A DNA stretch of 64,000 nt from an uncultured Propionibacterium sp. (GTDB lineage Bacteria; Actinomycetota; Actinomycetes; Propionibacteriales; Propionibacteriaceae): positions 12,089 to 76,088 of the forward strand of contig CALHWB010000019.1 in the NCBI GenBank assembly GCA_938036835.1, in the 5' to 3' direction. The notes beneath the pieces were generated by a model. The model saw only the letters and a program-made list of their open reading frames with translations. It did no database searches and had not been told where the DNA came from. A program made the translations under genes and the position numbers. This document shows positions 54,323-63,541 of this stretch, piece by piece (the first letter of the stretch is position 1; each line of letters starts with the position of its first letter).

Positions 54323-54675
54323 CCGCGCCCGGTTCGATTGCCTGGCCGCGGGCGCCTGGGCCGGGGTCCGGCTGCCCGGTAACGGATGGCTTCGGTCGCC
54401 CGGCCGGGATGGCGCTATTACGCTTTATCTGGATCCACCGATGCTCGCAGCGAGTAGCGGCACTCGGCAGGTGGGTCGGCAGGCGTGGCCCGGCAAAGCG
54501 GGTGCGGGATAACCGCACATTCGGCCGGGTATCGTCCCGCCGGCCTGCCGGCCGGGGGCGTGCGGTAGATGATTGTCGGTGGCTCTGCTAGCAGGACGCC
54601 GAACGCCGGTGCGTTGAACCGCCTTGCCCCTGCGGGCGGTCGCGGATAACGGATCTGACAAGGAGTAATGAAGGC
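54323..54675. other. GGCCGG-rich intergenic region before ispG
   Basis: This 353-base gap has many GGCCGG and CCGGCC clusters and several short GC-rich inverted repeats, but no credible gene. The right end holds the ispG ribosome binding site (AAGGAG near 54659). Confidence 0.45.
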
Positions 54676-55824
54676 ATGTCGATCAACCTGGGGACACCAT
54701 CGGCCGCGTCGGCGCGCGTTCTGGCGCCTCGCCGGGCCACTCGTAAGGTGCGGGTCGGCAACCTTTATGTCGGTGGCGATGCCCCGGTCACGGTGCAATC
54801 GATGACCACCACGCCGACCAGCAACGTCAACGCCACCCTGCAGCAGATCGCCGAGCTGACCACTGCCGGCTGCGATATCGTCCGGGTGGCGGTACCGAGC
54901 CAGGACGATGCCGATGCACTGCCGGCGATCGCGGCCAGGTCGCAGCTCCCGGTGATAGCCGATATCCACTTCCAGCCACGTTATGTGTTCGCGGCGATCT
55001 CGGCCGGCTGTGCCGGTGTACGGGTCAATCCGGGCAATATCAAGGCATTCGATGACCGCATCGCGGACATCGCCCGGGCCGCTGCGGATCATGGCACCGC
55101 GATCCGGATCGGGGTGAATGCCGGTTCGCTGGACACTCGGTTACGTGCGATGTATGCGCAGGATCCCGCCGGCGCGCTGGTGCAGTCGGCGTTGAATGAG
55201 GCGGCCCTGTTCGAAGGGGTCGATTTCCGAGAGTTCGCCATCTCGGTCAAACATCATGATCCGGTGATCATGGTGGATGCCTATCGCAGGCTTTCCCAGG
55301 TCTGCGATTACCCACTTCATCTCGGAGTGACCGAGGCCGGCCCGGCATTCCAGGGCACCGTCAAGTCCTCGGTGGCCTTCGGGGCATTGCTTGCGGAAGG
55401 CATCGGCGACACAATCAGGGTTTCGTTGTCGGCCCCGCCGGTCGAGGAGGTGAAGGTCGGAATCCAGATCTTGGAATCGTTGAATCTGCGCCCTCGGCAG
55501 TTCGAGATCGTCAGTTGCCCAAGTTGTGGCCGGGCGCAGGTGGATGTCTATCGGCTGGCCGAGGAGGTCACCGAGGGCTTGAAGGACATGACGGTGCCGA
55601 TCCGAGTGGCGGTGATGGGCTGTGTGGTGAACGGACCCGGCGAGGCCCGGGAGGCGGATCTTGGCGTGGCCTCGGGAAACGGGCGCGGCCAGATCTTCGT
55701 CAAGGGTGAGGTGATCAAGGTGGTGACCGAGGACGAGATCGTTGCTACCTTGATCGAGGAGGCCAACAGATTGGCCGAGGAGCTGGGACTTGAAAAAGGC
55801 CGCCCCGAGATCGTTGTGCCTTGA
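54676..55824 (+). CDS. ispG: (E)-4-hydroxy-3-methylbut-2-enyl-diphosphate synthase
   Basis: An iron-sulfur enzyme of 382 residues in the penultimate step of the MEP isoprenoid pathway. The TIM-barrel N-terminal domain has VTVQSMTTTPT and ADIHFQPRY, and the C-terminal domain carries the [4Fe-4S] cysteines in SCPSCGR and GCVVNGPGEA. Its presence implies a working MEP pathway, although the neighbouring dxr is only a fragment, so Dxr activity must come from elsewhere. The ATG at 54676 has AAGGAG upstream. Confidence 0.97.
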   Translation: MSINLGTPSAASARVLAPRRATRKVRVGNLYVGGDAPVTVQSMTTTPTSNVNATLQQIAELTTAGCDIVRVAVPSQDDADALPAIAARSQLPVIADIHFQPRYVFAAISAGCAGVRVNPGNIKAFDDRIADIARAAADHGTAIRIGVNAGSLDTRLRAMYAQDPAGALVQSALNEAALFEGVDFREFAISVKHHDPVIMVDAYRRLSQVCDYPLHLGVTEAGPAFQGTVKSSVAFGALLAEGIGDTIRVSLSAPPVEEVKVGIQILESLNLRPRQFEIVSCPSCGRAQVDVYRLAEEVTEGLKDMTVPIRVAVMGCVVNGPGEAREADLGVASGNGRGQIFVKGEVIKVVTEDEIVATLIEEANRLAEELGLEKGRPEIVVP

Positions 55825-56654
55825 GCGGGGATATTCGTGTCCTGGATAAACAGGACCTGCCACAGCTCCTGGAGTTGCTACGCACCGACGTGGTAGCGAA
55901 TCTGTTCGTTGCTTCGAGGGTGGCCACGCTGGGTTTGGAACCGGCTCACCTGGGGTGCTCGGTTTTCGGCTATTTACGGCAGGGCCGCCTGGTGGCGGCC
56001 TGTCATCTGGGGGCGAATGTGGTGCCGATCGGCGGCGATCGCGAAGCACTGGCTGCCTTCATCGACGTGATCGGGCCCCGGCGTGATGCTGCATCCATTA
56101 TGGGACCGGCCGATAGCGTCAACCGGCTGTACGAGGGGCTGTCGCAGCGTTGGCCGGGCTGGCGGCAGGTGCGCGATCTGCGGCCCCGTCAGCCGCTGTT
56201 GGTGATCGATGGCGAACCCAAGGTCGAACCGGATCCGCGCGTCCGGTTGATGAATGAGGCTGATTTTGAGTCCTACCTGCCGGCCGCGATCGCCATGTAC
56301 ACCGAGGAGGTGGGCGTCAGCCCACTGGAACCGACCGGTTCCTACCAGCGCTATGTACGCATGCTGCTGCAGATGGGGCGGTCGATGGGGGCCAGAAAGG
56401 GCGACCGGGTGTGGTTCAAGTCGGACATCGGATCGGCCTGGGCGGGCGCCTGCCAGGTACAGGGTGTCTGGCTGGATCCCGGACTACGCGGGCGCGGGCT
56501 GTCGGCGGCCGCGATGGCGCGGGTGGTGCAGCTGTGCCGGCGGCGTTATCCGGTCGTATCGTTATATGTCAACGACTACAACCTGCGAGCTCGGCGACTC
56601 TACGACCGGGTCGGGTTCCGTGTGGTTGGGGAATTCGCCACGGTGCTCTATTGA
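55821..56654 (+). CDS. GNAT acetyltransferase with N-terminal DUF4081-like domain
   Basis: A 277-residue protein. The N-terminal half (about 1-130) resembles DUF4081, and the C-terminal half is a GNAT domain with the acetyl-CoA loop LRGRGLSAAAMARVV and the final NLRARRLYDRVGF motif. This gene follows ispG in many actinobacteria, but its substrate is unknown. No ATG or GTG fits well; the TTG at 55821 overlaps the ispG stop and is the likely coupled start. Confidence 0.85.
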   Translation: MSGDIRVLDKQDLPQLLELLRTDVVANLFVASRVATLGLEPAHLGCSVFGYLRQGRLVAACHLGANVVPIGGDREALAAFIDVIGPRRDAASIMGPADSVNRLYEGLSQRWPGWRQVRDLRPRQPLLVIDGEPKVEPDPRVRLMNEADFESYLPAAIAMYTEEVGVSPLEPTGSYQRYVRMLLQMGRSMGARKGDRVWFKSDIGSAWAGACQVQGVWLDPGLRGRGLSAAAMARVVQLCRRRYPVVSLYVNDYNLRARRLYDRVGFRVVGEFATVLY

Positions 56655-56808
56655 GAGGCAGCCGCTTGACCGGCCGCGGAAGAGCCGTCAGCCTGCCTAG
56701 CCAGGATGGTACCCCGGCGGGGGCATACCAGGCGGTTGGCCGTCGCGGCGCACCGGTTCGGCCGCGCATCGCGGGATCGGGAAGCGAGAGCTAGTCCCTG
56801 CGGTGCGG

Positions 56809-56814
56809 TAACAA
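56809..56814 (+). promoter_or_regulatory. candidate -10 element of the AIM24 gene
   Basis: TAACAA ends 6 bases before the ATG at 56821, and no Shine-Dalgarno is present, which suggests a leaderless mRNA. Confidence 0.4.
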
Positions 56815-56820
56815 TCGACT

Positions 56821-57504
56821 ATGGAAATCAGATTGCGGCACAATCCCGCTTTTGCAGTTGCCCGGCTCTTCCTCGCCCCCGGCGAACCCATCAAGATTCA
56901 AAGCGGCGCCATGATGGCCCACAGTCCCGGCATCCAGGTGGACGCCAGGATGGAAGGTGGCCTGTTGCAGGGCCTGAAACGGTCGGTGTTGAGCGGGGAG
57001 AGCTTGTTCACCACCACGATGACCGCTCCTCCGCAGGGCGGCTGGGTGGATGTCGCCGGCGTGCTGCCCGGCGACATCATGGAATTGGTGGTCCAACCCA
57101 ATCGACCGTTCTTCATCACCCGAGGATGCTGGCTGGCGAACTCGCATGCGGTGGTCACCGATCCGCGTTGGGGCGGCGCGCAGAACCTGTTCGGTGGCGA
57201 AGGCGGTTTTGGTCTGCAGGCCAGCGGCCAGGGCACGGTGGTGCTGAGTGTCTATGGTGCCCTGGACGTCATCGACCTTCAGCCGGGAGAACAGGTGGTG
57301 ATCGACTCGGGCCATGTCGTCGCCTACGACCTGGGTATGCGGTTCCAACTGCGCCAGGCTGCCAGCGCCCAATTGTGGAAGACGATCAAGTCGGGGGAGG
57401 GGTTCGTTTTCGATTTCTATGGCCCGGGGCGGGTATTCCTCCAGTCGCGTAATCCGGCGGCTTTCGAGGCCTATATCCGTTCTCTGGCGCCGAGCAACAG
57501 CTGA
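56821..57504 (+). CDS. AIM24 / TIGR00266 family protein
   Basis: The 227-residue product has the all-beta AIM24 fold with no signal peptide or membrane segment. The MMAHSPGIQVDARMEGGLLQGLKR and GDIMELVV regions are typical, as is the late GLMFDFYGPG-type stretch (GFVFDFYGPG). Bacterial members are of unknown function; the eukaryotic AIM24 acts at mitochondrial membranes. It stands between the GNAT gene and proS and has its own -10 element. Confidence 0.82.
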   Translation: MEIRLRHNPAFAVARLFLAPGEPIKIQSGAMMAHSPGIQVDARMEGGLLQGLKRSVLSGESLFTTTMTAPPQGGWVDVAGVLPGDIMELVVQPNRPFFITRGCWLANSHAVVTDPRWGGAQNLFGGEGGFGLQASGQGTVVLSVYGALDVIDLQPGEQVVIDSGHVVAYDLGMRFQLRQAASAQLWKTIKSGEGFVFDFYGPGRVFLQSRNPAAFEAYIRSLAPSNS

Positions 57505-57831
57505 TCTGCGTCCGGTCTCGGTTTCCGGGCGGCCGATGCCGTGATTCACGGTACAGGCCGCCACCCGGATCGGAATCCGGCATACGGGCCGGTTCTCCAG
57601 CGATCGTCGTCTGGGACCGGACCGGGGCGGCTGGGCCACCGGCCTGGCCGGAGTCCGGTCACATTTCCTGGCCGGACCGCGCCGGGACACCGGAGGACGG
57701 CCGCGGGACCCGGTGGACGATACCGGCGATACCCGCTGCACCGCCTGCACCACGGCGACCTGCGGTTCGGCTGGGCGGCCCGGACGGTTCGCGGCTAACC
57801 TTGACGAAGTCGCCTGCACCGAGGAGTATCT
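57505..57831. other. intergenic region before proS
   Basis: A 327-base GC-rich gap, again with many GGCCGG clusters. TAACCT at 57796-57801 may be the proS -10 element. No T-box signature was found. No credible gene is present. Confidence 0.45.
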
Positions 57832-59613
57832 GTGATCACCCGAATGAGCCAGCTGTTTGTGCGTACCCTGCGCCAGGATCCGGCCGATGCCGAACTGCCC
57901 AGCCATCGGTTGCTGGTACGGGCCGGGTATATCCGGCGGGCGGCGCCGGGCATCTACTCCTGGCTGCCACTCGGGTTGAAGGTGTTGCACAGGATCACCG
58001 AGTTATGCCGCGAGGAGATGCAGGCGATCGGCGCCCAGGAGGTACTGTTTCCGGCGCTGCTGCCCAAGGAACCCTATGAGGCCACCAATCGATGGGCCGA
58101 TTACGGCGACAATCTGTTCCGGCTGGTTGATCGCAAGGGCTCCGATATGCTGCTGGGGCCCACGCATGAGGAGATGTTCACCCTGCTGGTCCAGGATCTG
58201 TACCGTTCCTACAAGGACCTGCCACTCGTGCTGTTCCAGATCCAGAGCAAATACCGGGACGAGGCCCGGCCGCGCGCCGGCTTGCTTCGGGGGCGCGAGT
58301 TCACCATGAAGGATTCCTATTCCTTCGACATCGATCAGGCCGGATTGGATGAGTCCTATCGCATCCACCGGGATGCCTATATCCGGATCTGCGACCGGCT
58401 GGGCATCGACTATGTCATCGTCAACGCCCATTCCGGTGCCATGGGCGGTTCGGCTTCCGAGGAGTTCCTGGCCATCTCGCCTAACGGTGAGGACACTTTC
58501 GTGTGTTCTCCAGGCGGATTCGCCGCCAATGTGGAGGCGGTGCGCCGCCCACCGGCCCCCAGCCAGGACATCTCCCTGGCCCCACCGGCGGTTGAGCACG
58601 AAACACCCGATTCGCCGACCATCGAAACCCTGGTGGCGAAGGCAAACCTGTTGTTTCCCAGGCCGGATCGGCCCTGGCAGGCCGCAGACACGCTGAAGAA
58701 TGTGCTGTTCCGGCTGGCCTTCCCGGACGGTCATACCGAGGCTTTGGCTATCGGACTGCCCGGTGACCGGGATGTCGACCCCAAGCGTTTGGCGGCCGCG
58801 GTCTCCCCAGCGGTCGCAAAGGTCTTTGACGCCGGGGATTTCCTCGCCCATCCCCGGCTGGTGAAGGGCTATCTGGGGCCAGGTGTTCTGGGGATCGGCC
58901 ACCTGGCCGAGGGACAGCCCATAGCGGCCGATGCGGTGCGCTATCTGGTGGATCCAGCCGTGGCACCCGGCACCCGCTGGCTCACCGGCGCGGACAGGGC
59001 GGGATATCACATCTCCGATTTGACGGTGGGGCGGGACTTCACCCCGGATGGCTACCTGGATGTGGCCGAACTGCGCGAAGGAGACCAGTCTCCGGATGGC
59101 TCGGGACCCCTGCAATTGGCCCGAGGCATCGAACTTGGGCATGTTTTCCAGCTGGGCACTAAATATGCCGAGGCGCTCGGGCTGAAGGTCCTGGACGCCA
59201 ACGGCAAACTGCGGACCGTCGCCATGGGCTCCTATGGTTTCGGGGTCAGCCGGGCGGTCGCCGTGGTGGCCGAGGCGACCTGTGACGAGAAGGGGCTGTG
59301 CTGGCCGCGTGCGGTAGCTCCGTACGACGTCGTGATTGTGGTGGCCGGCAAGGGCGACGGGATCGAGCAGACCGCCGAGCGCCTTGCGACCGAACTGGAT
59401 ACCCGGCAGGTTGCGGTGTTGCTGGACGACCGCAAGGCTTCTCCCGGGGTGAAGTTCGCCGACTCCGAACTGCTGGGTATTCCGACGAGTGTGGTCGTGG
59501 GCAGGCTGTTGGCCGCGGGCAAGGTGGAGATCCGCGATCGGGCCACTGGAACCGCCCGGGCGGTGCGGGTGGCCGAGGCGGCTGCCGAGATACGGGCCGA
59601 GATCGCTGGTTGA
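57832..59613 (+). CDS. proS: proline--tRNA ligase (bacterial type with editing insertion)
   Basis: The 593-residue class II synthetase charges tRNA-Pro. Motif 1 is in the AAPGIYSWLPLG region, motif 2 is KYRDEARPRAGLLRGREFTMKD, and motif 3 is GSYGFGVSRA. A long insertion domain between motifs 2 and 3 (about 220-400) edits mischarged alanine. The anticodon-binding domain is at the end. The GTG at 57832 has GAGGAG five bases upstream. proS follows ispG and the GNAT gene in many actinobacteria; here an AIM24 gene lies between them. Confidence 0.96.
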   Translation: MITRMSQLFVRTLRQDPADAELPSHRLLVRAGYIRRAAPGIYSWLPLGLKVLHRITELCREEMQAIGAQEVLFPALLPKEPYEATNRWADYGDNLFRLVDRKGSDMLLGPTHEEMFTLLVQDLYRSYKDLPLVLFQIQSKYRDEARPRAGLLRGREFTMKDSYSFDIDQAGLDESYRIHRDAYIRICDRLGIDYVIVNAHSGAMGGSASEEFLAISPNGEDTFVCSPGGFAANVEAVRRPPAPSQDISLAPPAVEHETPDSPTIETLVAKANLLFPRPDRPWQAADTLKNVLFRLAFPDGHTEALAIGLPGDRDVDPKRLAAAVSPAVAKVFDAGDFLAHPRLVKGYLGPGVLGIGHLAEGQPIAADAVRYLVDPAVAPGTRWLTGADRAGYHISDLTVGRDFTPDGYLDVAELREGDQSPDGSGPLQLARGIELGHVFQLGTKYAEALGLKVLDANGKLRTVAMGSYGFGVSRAVAVVAEATCDEKGLCWPRAVAPYDVVIVVAGKGDGIEQTAERLATELDTRQVAVLLDDRKASPGVKFADSELLGIPTSVVVGRLLAAGKVEIRDRATGTARAVRVAEAAAEIRAEIAG

Positions 59614-59720
59614 ACCGCAGCCGGGCGGTGGCCGTTTCCGGCGCAGGCGGTTGACGCTGCCCGGTGGCGCGTTGGGGACCGGCGATCTCAGCCGGAGCGG
59701 TCCTCACCCAGCGGACCGGA

Positions 59721-60266
59721 TCATCGTCCGTCGAGCACCCGATCGGCACCCCGCACATTGCTCAGCAGCAGTGGGTCGGGATGGCTGCCCGCCCGCAGCA
59801 GGCTGAGGCTGCCATCGACCTCCAGGATCACCGCGGAGATCTCGTCCGGGGTGGTGATCCCTGCCTGGCGGAGCCGGGACCAGACCATGGATTCGTTGAG
59901 GTGATAGCGGCGCAGCACCGGGCGATCGAACTGCCCGCCGGCGTACAGCACCACTGCCCGGCGATGCCCGATCAGCCCTGTCCGGCGTCCCGTGCCGAAG
60001 AAGCCTTCCAGCGAGATCAGGGTGCCGAGACAGATCAGCCCGCCAAGCAGGGTGACGTTCGGCCCCAGCATGGAACGCCCCACGATGGCGCCCAGGACCA
60101 GCGCCACGGCCAGCCCGGTTCCTGATCGATTGGCGAAGATGCGCTGCCCCCAGATCCGTAACGCGCTGGTGAAGGCCAGATACAGCACACAGGATGCCAC
60201 CAGGATGCCCGCCGCCTGCGGCCAGGTGACGCCGAGTTGATTCCACAGGTCATGCCAGAAGGTCAT
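59721..60266 (-). CDS. DUF421 / YetF-like membrane protein
   Basis: A 181-residue protein with three predicted N-terminal membrane helices and a cytoplasmic C-terminal domain with the YetF features (around RAVVLYAGGQFDRPVLRRYHLNE, then a LRQAGITTPDEISAVILE stretch). Family members form homo-oligomers of unknown role, and some affect spore or envelope traits. It starts at ATG 60266 without a clear ribosome binding site and is transcribed away from rimP. Confidence 0.8.
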   Translation of the reverse strand: MTFWHDLWNQLGVTWPQAAGILVASCVLYLAFTSALRIWGQRIFANRSGTGLAVALVLGAIVGRSMLGPNVTLLGGLICLGTLISLEGFFGTGRRTGLIGHRRAVVLYAGGQFDRPVLRRYHLNESMVWSRLRQAGITTPDEISAVILEVDGSLSLLRAGSHPDPLLLSNVRGADRVLDGR

Positions 60267-60394
60267 GGGTACATCGTGGCATCGGCGTTTCCCGGCCCCA
60301 CCGGCAACCGGCCTACGGGGACGACCGATGATGCTGCCCGGCCGGGCAAGTCGCGCCGGGCGGTTTCCGGCCCGGTCGCGTCGGTGGGCCGGGG

Positions 60395-61414
60395 TCAAAC
60401 CCAGCCGGGCCAGTAGGGCAGGGCGACGCCCAGGTCGCGGGCACGCCCGGCCTGGGTGATCATCTGGGCGGTGGCTGTTTCCCGTGCGGTGGCGTCGGTG
60501 GCTGCCAGCCGTCCCCAGCCGGTGAGCACCGCATATTCCAGGCGTCCCCAGATCTGGCGGTGCTGGCCCGGATCGCCGGCCTGACCTGGCAGCTCGTATT
60601 GCTTGGCAGGCGGATCGGGCTCGGCGCTGGCCTGCCTGAGCTGTGCCGCGGTGGCGTCGCGTTCCTGCATGGCCTGAACCAGGCGGGCGGCGATAGCCGG
60701 GTCGTGTTCGCCGCCCCGGGCGCTGCTGCCCAGGATGGTCTGTAGGCCGAAGACCAGCGCGCGCTGATGGCTCAACAGCACCTGGCGTGCCTCATTGGGA
60801 TTGCCGAGGCTGAACTCGGCCGGTACCGCGGCCCCGACCACCGGGGCAGGACCGAGCCTGGCAGGGTCGGCCTGGGCCAGCGCCAGGCCATGGGTGCGGG
60901 CGCTAACCACCTGGGCCACCCAGAATAATGCCATTGGGCTGGTCAGTTCGGCAGTACCGGCAAACTCGGCCGCCTTGGCGGCTAGGAGCGACTCGGCGTC
61001 GGCGATCTGTGCCATGGCTATCGCCTGGTTGGCGAATGGCGTCCACCTGAAGGGTGGGGGCGTGGCGAGCGGAGTGTGATTGGCTTGCACACCGCCGAGT
61101 GGGTTGGCCTGCAATAGCACGGTCAGATGGGTCTGGTGCAGTTGGGCAAGGGCCCGGCACCAGTCGGCGAATTGGTCTGTCACGTTGGGCAGCTCGGTGG
61201 CCGCCATGGTCATCGTCAGCAATCCCTGGGTGAGTTCCGCAGCGGCCAGGCACTGTTCGCTGACGGTCGGGGCCGGCATCGGGGTGCGCTCGGTGCCGGA
61301 ATCGATCAGAGGGCTGGGAGTGCACGAGACCAGCCAGCCCAATGCGGGTGCCACGGCCGCACCAACCAGGAAATGACGGCGGGAAACTGCGCGCCACCCG
61401 GTCGATGCTTCCAT
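60395..61414 (-). CDS. Tat-exported lipoprotein with ferritin-like DUF4439 domain
   Basis: The 339-residue protein has a Tat-type signal (SRRHFLVGAAVAPALGWL) joined to a lipobox ending in Cys at LVSC. The C-terminal portion (about 190-335) is a helical, ferritin-like DUF4439 domain. This gene beside rimP is conserved in actinobacteria, but no activity is known. The Tat signal suggests export of a folded, possibly metal-binding protein. The ATG at 61414 is chosen as just before the signal; no strong ribosome binding site is visible. Confidence 0.82.
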   Translation of the reverse strand: MEASTGWRAVSRRHFLVGAAVAPALGWLVSCTPSPLIDSGTERTPMPAPTVSEQCLAAAELTQGLLTMTMAATELPNVTDQFADWCRALAQLHQTHLTVLLQANPLGGVQANHTPLATPPPFRWTPFANQAIAMAQIADAESLLAAKAAEFAGTAELTSPMALFWVAQVVSARTHGLALAQADPARLGPAPVVGAAVPAEFSLGNPNEARQVLLSHQRALVFGLQTILGSSARGGEHDPAIAARLVQAMQERDATAAQLRQASAEPDPPAKQYELPGQAGDPGQHRQIWGRLEYAVLTGWGRLAATDATARETATAQMITQAGRARDLGVALPYWPGWV

Positions 61415-61444
61415 GACAGGCACGATACCGCTTCTGCGATGCCT

Positions 61445-61450
61445 TAGACT
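61445..61450 (+). promoter_or_regulatory. candidate -10 element of the rimP operon
   Basis: TAGACT lies 42 bases before rimP, with an AGAGG ribosome binding site (near 61481) after it. The -35 region is poor. Confidence 0.35.
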
Positions 61451-61492
61451 TGCCGGATCAGGGCGCAACTCAATCCGACAAGAGGATCACGC

Positions 61493-61999
61493 ATGAACCA
61501 CGCGGAGCTTGGCGAGCTGCTGACCGGGGTGCTGGCCGGTCATGGGCTGGAACTCGACGATCTTGAGATTGCTCCGGCTGGTCGGCGACGCGTGATCCGG
61601 GTGATCGTCGACGGCGATGGTCCCGCCGGCCACGGCCCCGATCTGGATCAGATCTCGGCGGCCACGCGAGCCCTTTCGGCAGCCCTGGATGCCGCCGATG
61701 CCATGGGGGAACAGCCCTATACCCTAGAAGTGAGTTCACGCGGCGTGTCTCGCCCACTCACCAGGCCCGAGCATTACCGGCGGAACACCGGCCGGCTGGT
61801 GACGATCGTCGATGCGACGGGTCGACAGACCACCGGCCGGATAACCGCAGCCGATGCCCTGGCTGTCACGGTCGAAATCGCGGGCGAATCGCAGACCTAC
61901 CCCCTTGACCGGATCGCCCGGGCCATAGTGCAGGTGGAGTTCAACCGTCGCCTGGACGATGCCGAAGCCGGACTCGACGACCAGACCGAGGGAGAGTGA
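61493..61999 (+). CDS. rimP: ribosome maturation factor RimP
   Basis: The 168-residue protein helps assemble the 30S subunit. The two-domain RimP fold is seen: an N-terminal alpha/beta domain with the VIVDGDGPAGHGPDLD stretch, and a C-terminal Sm-like domain after LEVSSRGVSRPLTRPEHYRRNTGR, the signature of the family. It heads the rimP-nusA-ylxR-infB operon, and nusA starts after 4 bases. Confidence 0.95.
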   Translation: MNHAELGELLTGVLAGHGLELDDLEIAPAGRRRVIRVIVDGDGPAGHGPDLDQISAATRALSAALDAADAMGEQPYTLEVSSRGVSRPLTRPEHYRRNTGRLVTIVDATGRQTTGRITAADALAVTVEIAGESQTYPLDRIARAIVQVEFNRRLDDAEAGLDDQTEGE

Positions 62000-62003
62000 A
62001 CCG

Positions 62004-62984
62004 ATGGATTTTGACCTGACTGTGCTACGCGCCATCGAACACGACAAGGAGATTCCCCTCGACTACCTGCTGAAAGCCCTAGAGGATGCCCTGCTAAACG
62101 CCTATGAAAAGACGACCGATGCCCGGCCGGGGGCCCGGGTGGCGATCGATCGCCGGGCTGGCCAGGTTGCGGTGATGGTGCCCGAACTGGATGCCGAGGG
62201 CAATGTGGTCGGCGAATACGACGACACGCCCAGCGATTTCGGTCGGGTGGCTGCCGCCACCGCACGGCAGGTGATCTTCCAGCGTCTGCGCGAGCACGAG
62301 GACGAACAGAAGTATGGGCGATTCGCGGCCTCGGAAGGTGACATTCTGACCGGGGTGATCCAACAGGATCGCGATTCTCGTACCGTGCGGGTCGATCTGG
62401 GCCAGATCGAGGCGATCATGCCGCAGACCGAGCAGGCCCCTGGTGAGGATTATGGCCATGGCAAACGGTTACGGGTCTATGTGGTCAGCGTCCGCAAGGA
62501 ACTGCGTGGCCCACAAGTGGTGGTCAGCCGCACCCACCCCAATCTGGTCCGCAAGCTGTTCGCAATGGAGGTACCCGAGATCGAGCAGGGCGTCGTCGAG
62601 ATCAAGGAAATCGCCCGGGAGGCCGGCCACCGGACCAAGATCGCGGTGCACTCCAACCATTCCGACGTCAACGCTAAGGGCGCCTGTATCGGACCGATGG
62701 GACAACGGGTGCGGGCTGTCATGCACGAGCTCAACGAGGAGAAGATCGACATCGTTGACTGGGACGCCGATCCCGCCCGCTTCGTGGCCAATGCCCTCAG
62801 CCCGGCCAAGGTCACCCAGGTCATGGTGGTGGACGCCAATACCCGTACCGCCCGGGTGATCGTACCCGACTACCAATTGAGCCTGGCTATCGGTCGTGAG
62901 GGCCAGAACGCCCGGCTGGCGGCCCGGCTGACCGGTTGGCGCATCGACATCCGACCCGACACCGCGCAGTCGGATGGCGGCTGA
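62004..62984 (+). CDS. nusA: transcription termination/antitermination factor NusA
   Basis: NusA of 326 residues binds RNA polymerase and nascent RNA to modulate pausing, termination and rRNA antitermination. The N-terminal RNAP-binding domain is followed by S1 (about 110-180, with EGDILTGVI) and two KH domains (GACIGPMGQRV, and later SLAIGREGQNARLAARLTG). The actinobacterial form lacks the C-terminal acidic repeats, in line with its length. GAGGGAGAG lies upstream of the ATG at 62004. Confidence 0.97.
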   Translation: MDFDLTVLRAIEHDKEIPLDYLLKALEDALLNAYEKTTDARPGARVAIDRRAGQVAVMVPELDAEGNVVGEYDDTPSDFGRVAAATARQVIFQRLREHEDEQKYGRFAASEGDILTGVIQQDRDSRTVRVDLGQIEAIMPQTEQAPGEDYGHGKRLRVYVVSVRKELRGPQVVVSRTHPNLVRKLFAMEVPEIEQGVVEIKEIAREAGHRTKIAVHSNHSDVNAKGACIGPMGQRVRAVMHELNEEKIDIVDWDADPARFVANALSPAKVTQVMVVDANTRTARVIVPDYQLSLAIGREGQNARLAARLTGWRIDIRPDTAQSDGG

Positions 62985-63228
62985 GCCGACGGGTGGGCCC
63001 GAACGTACCTGTGTGGGATGCCGGCGGGTGGCTCCGGCTCACCAACTGCATCGGTTCGTGCTGGTCGATGGTGTCCTGATCGCCGACCCGGCACGCCGGA
63101 TGCCCGGTCGGGGGGCCTGGCTGCATGCCATCCTGGGGTGCGTATCCGCGGCCCGCGAACGCGGCGGGTTCGCACGCAGTTTCCGCACCCGGGTGGATGA
63201 CTCGATACTGGTCGACTGGCTGTCTTGA
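62974..63228 (+). CDS. YlxR-family nucleic-acid-binding protein
   Basis: An 84-residue basic protein with the YlxR motif ERTCVGCRRVAP and a conserved PGRGAWLH stretch. In Bacillus the homologue RnpM binds RNase P RNA, and others act as nucleoid proteins. It overlaps nusA by 11 bases and is thus co-translated in the nusA-infB operon. Confidence 0.92.
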   Translation: MAAEPTGGPERTCVGCRRVAPAHQLHRFVLVDGVLIADPARRMPGRGAWLHAILGCVSAARERGGFARSFRTRVDDSILVDWLS

Positions 63229-63541
63229 CCAGGTACGACGCTGGCTGTCCGCCACTTCGCCGTGGTGATCGCCGGTCGTCGGCGGGGCCGAGTTGTTCAG
63301 TGGGCCACCCAAGGCGGTAAGCTTAGTCCCGCGTGTCCTTCGGGCCGAACCCGAGGAACTCGCCAAGTCCCGACGCTGAGTGCCGCTACGGCGCGTTGAG
63401 GCGTGGGCGCGGCCGGGTATCGCCGTGATCACGCGCAGTCAGAAGGTGGGCAGCCGCTCATGACCACTCGATGAGTACGCCGCAATGAGCAACCAGCACA
63501 ACTAGTGGTCTGGGCAAGGGGCCTGGACCTGAAGGAGATCA
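63229..63541. other. infB leader region
   Basis: This 313-base gap is unusual inside the nusA-ylxR-infB operon, where infB normally follows closely. It holds a promoter candidate and a leader of about 210 bases, but no credible gene. Confidence 0.5.
63293..63323 (+). promoter_or_regulatory. candidate infB promoter
   Basis: TTGTTC at 63293-63298 and TAAGCT at 63318-63323 are separated by 19 bases. They would let infB be transcribed apart from nusA. Confidence 0.4.

Noticed and set aside
54323..54675. GGCCGG clusters as a defined repeat family
   Set aside because: They recur in several gaps, but no unit of constant length or boundary was found by eye.
57505..57831. T-box or other aminoacylation sensor before proS
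   Set aside because: No T-box bulge sequence or specifier stem could be drawn.
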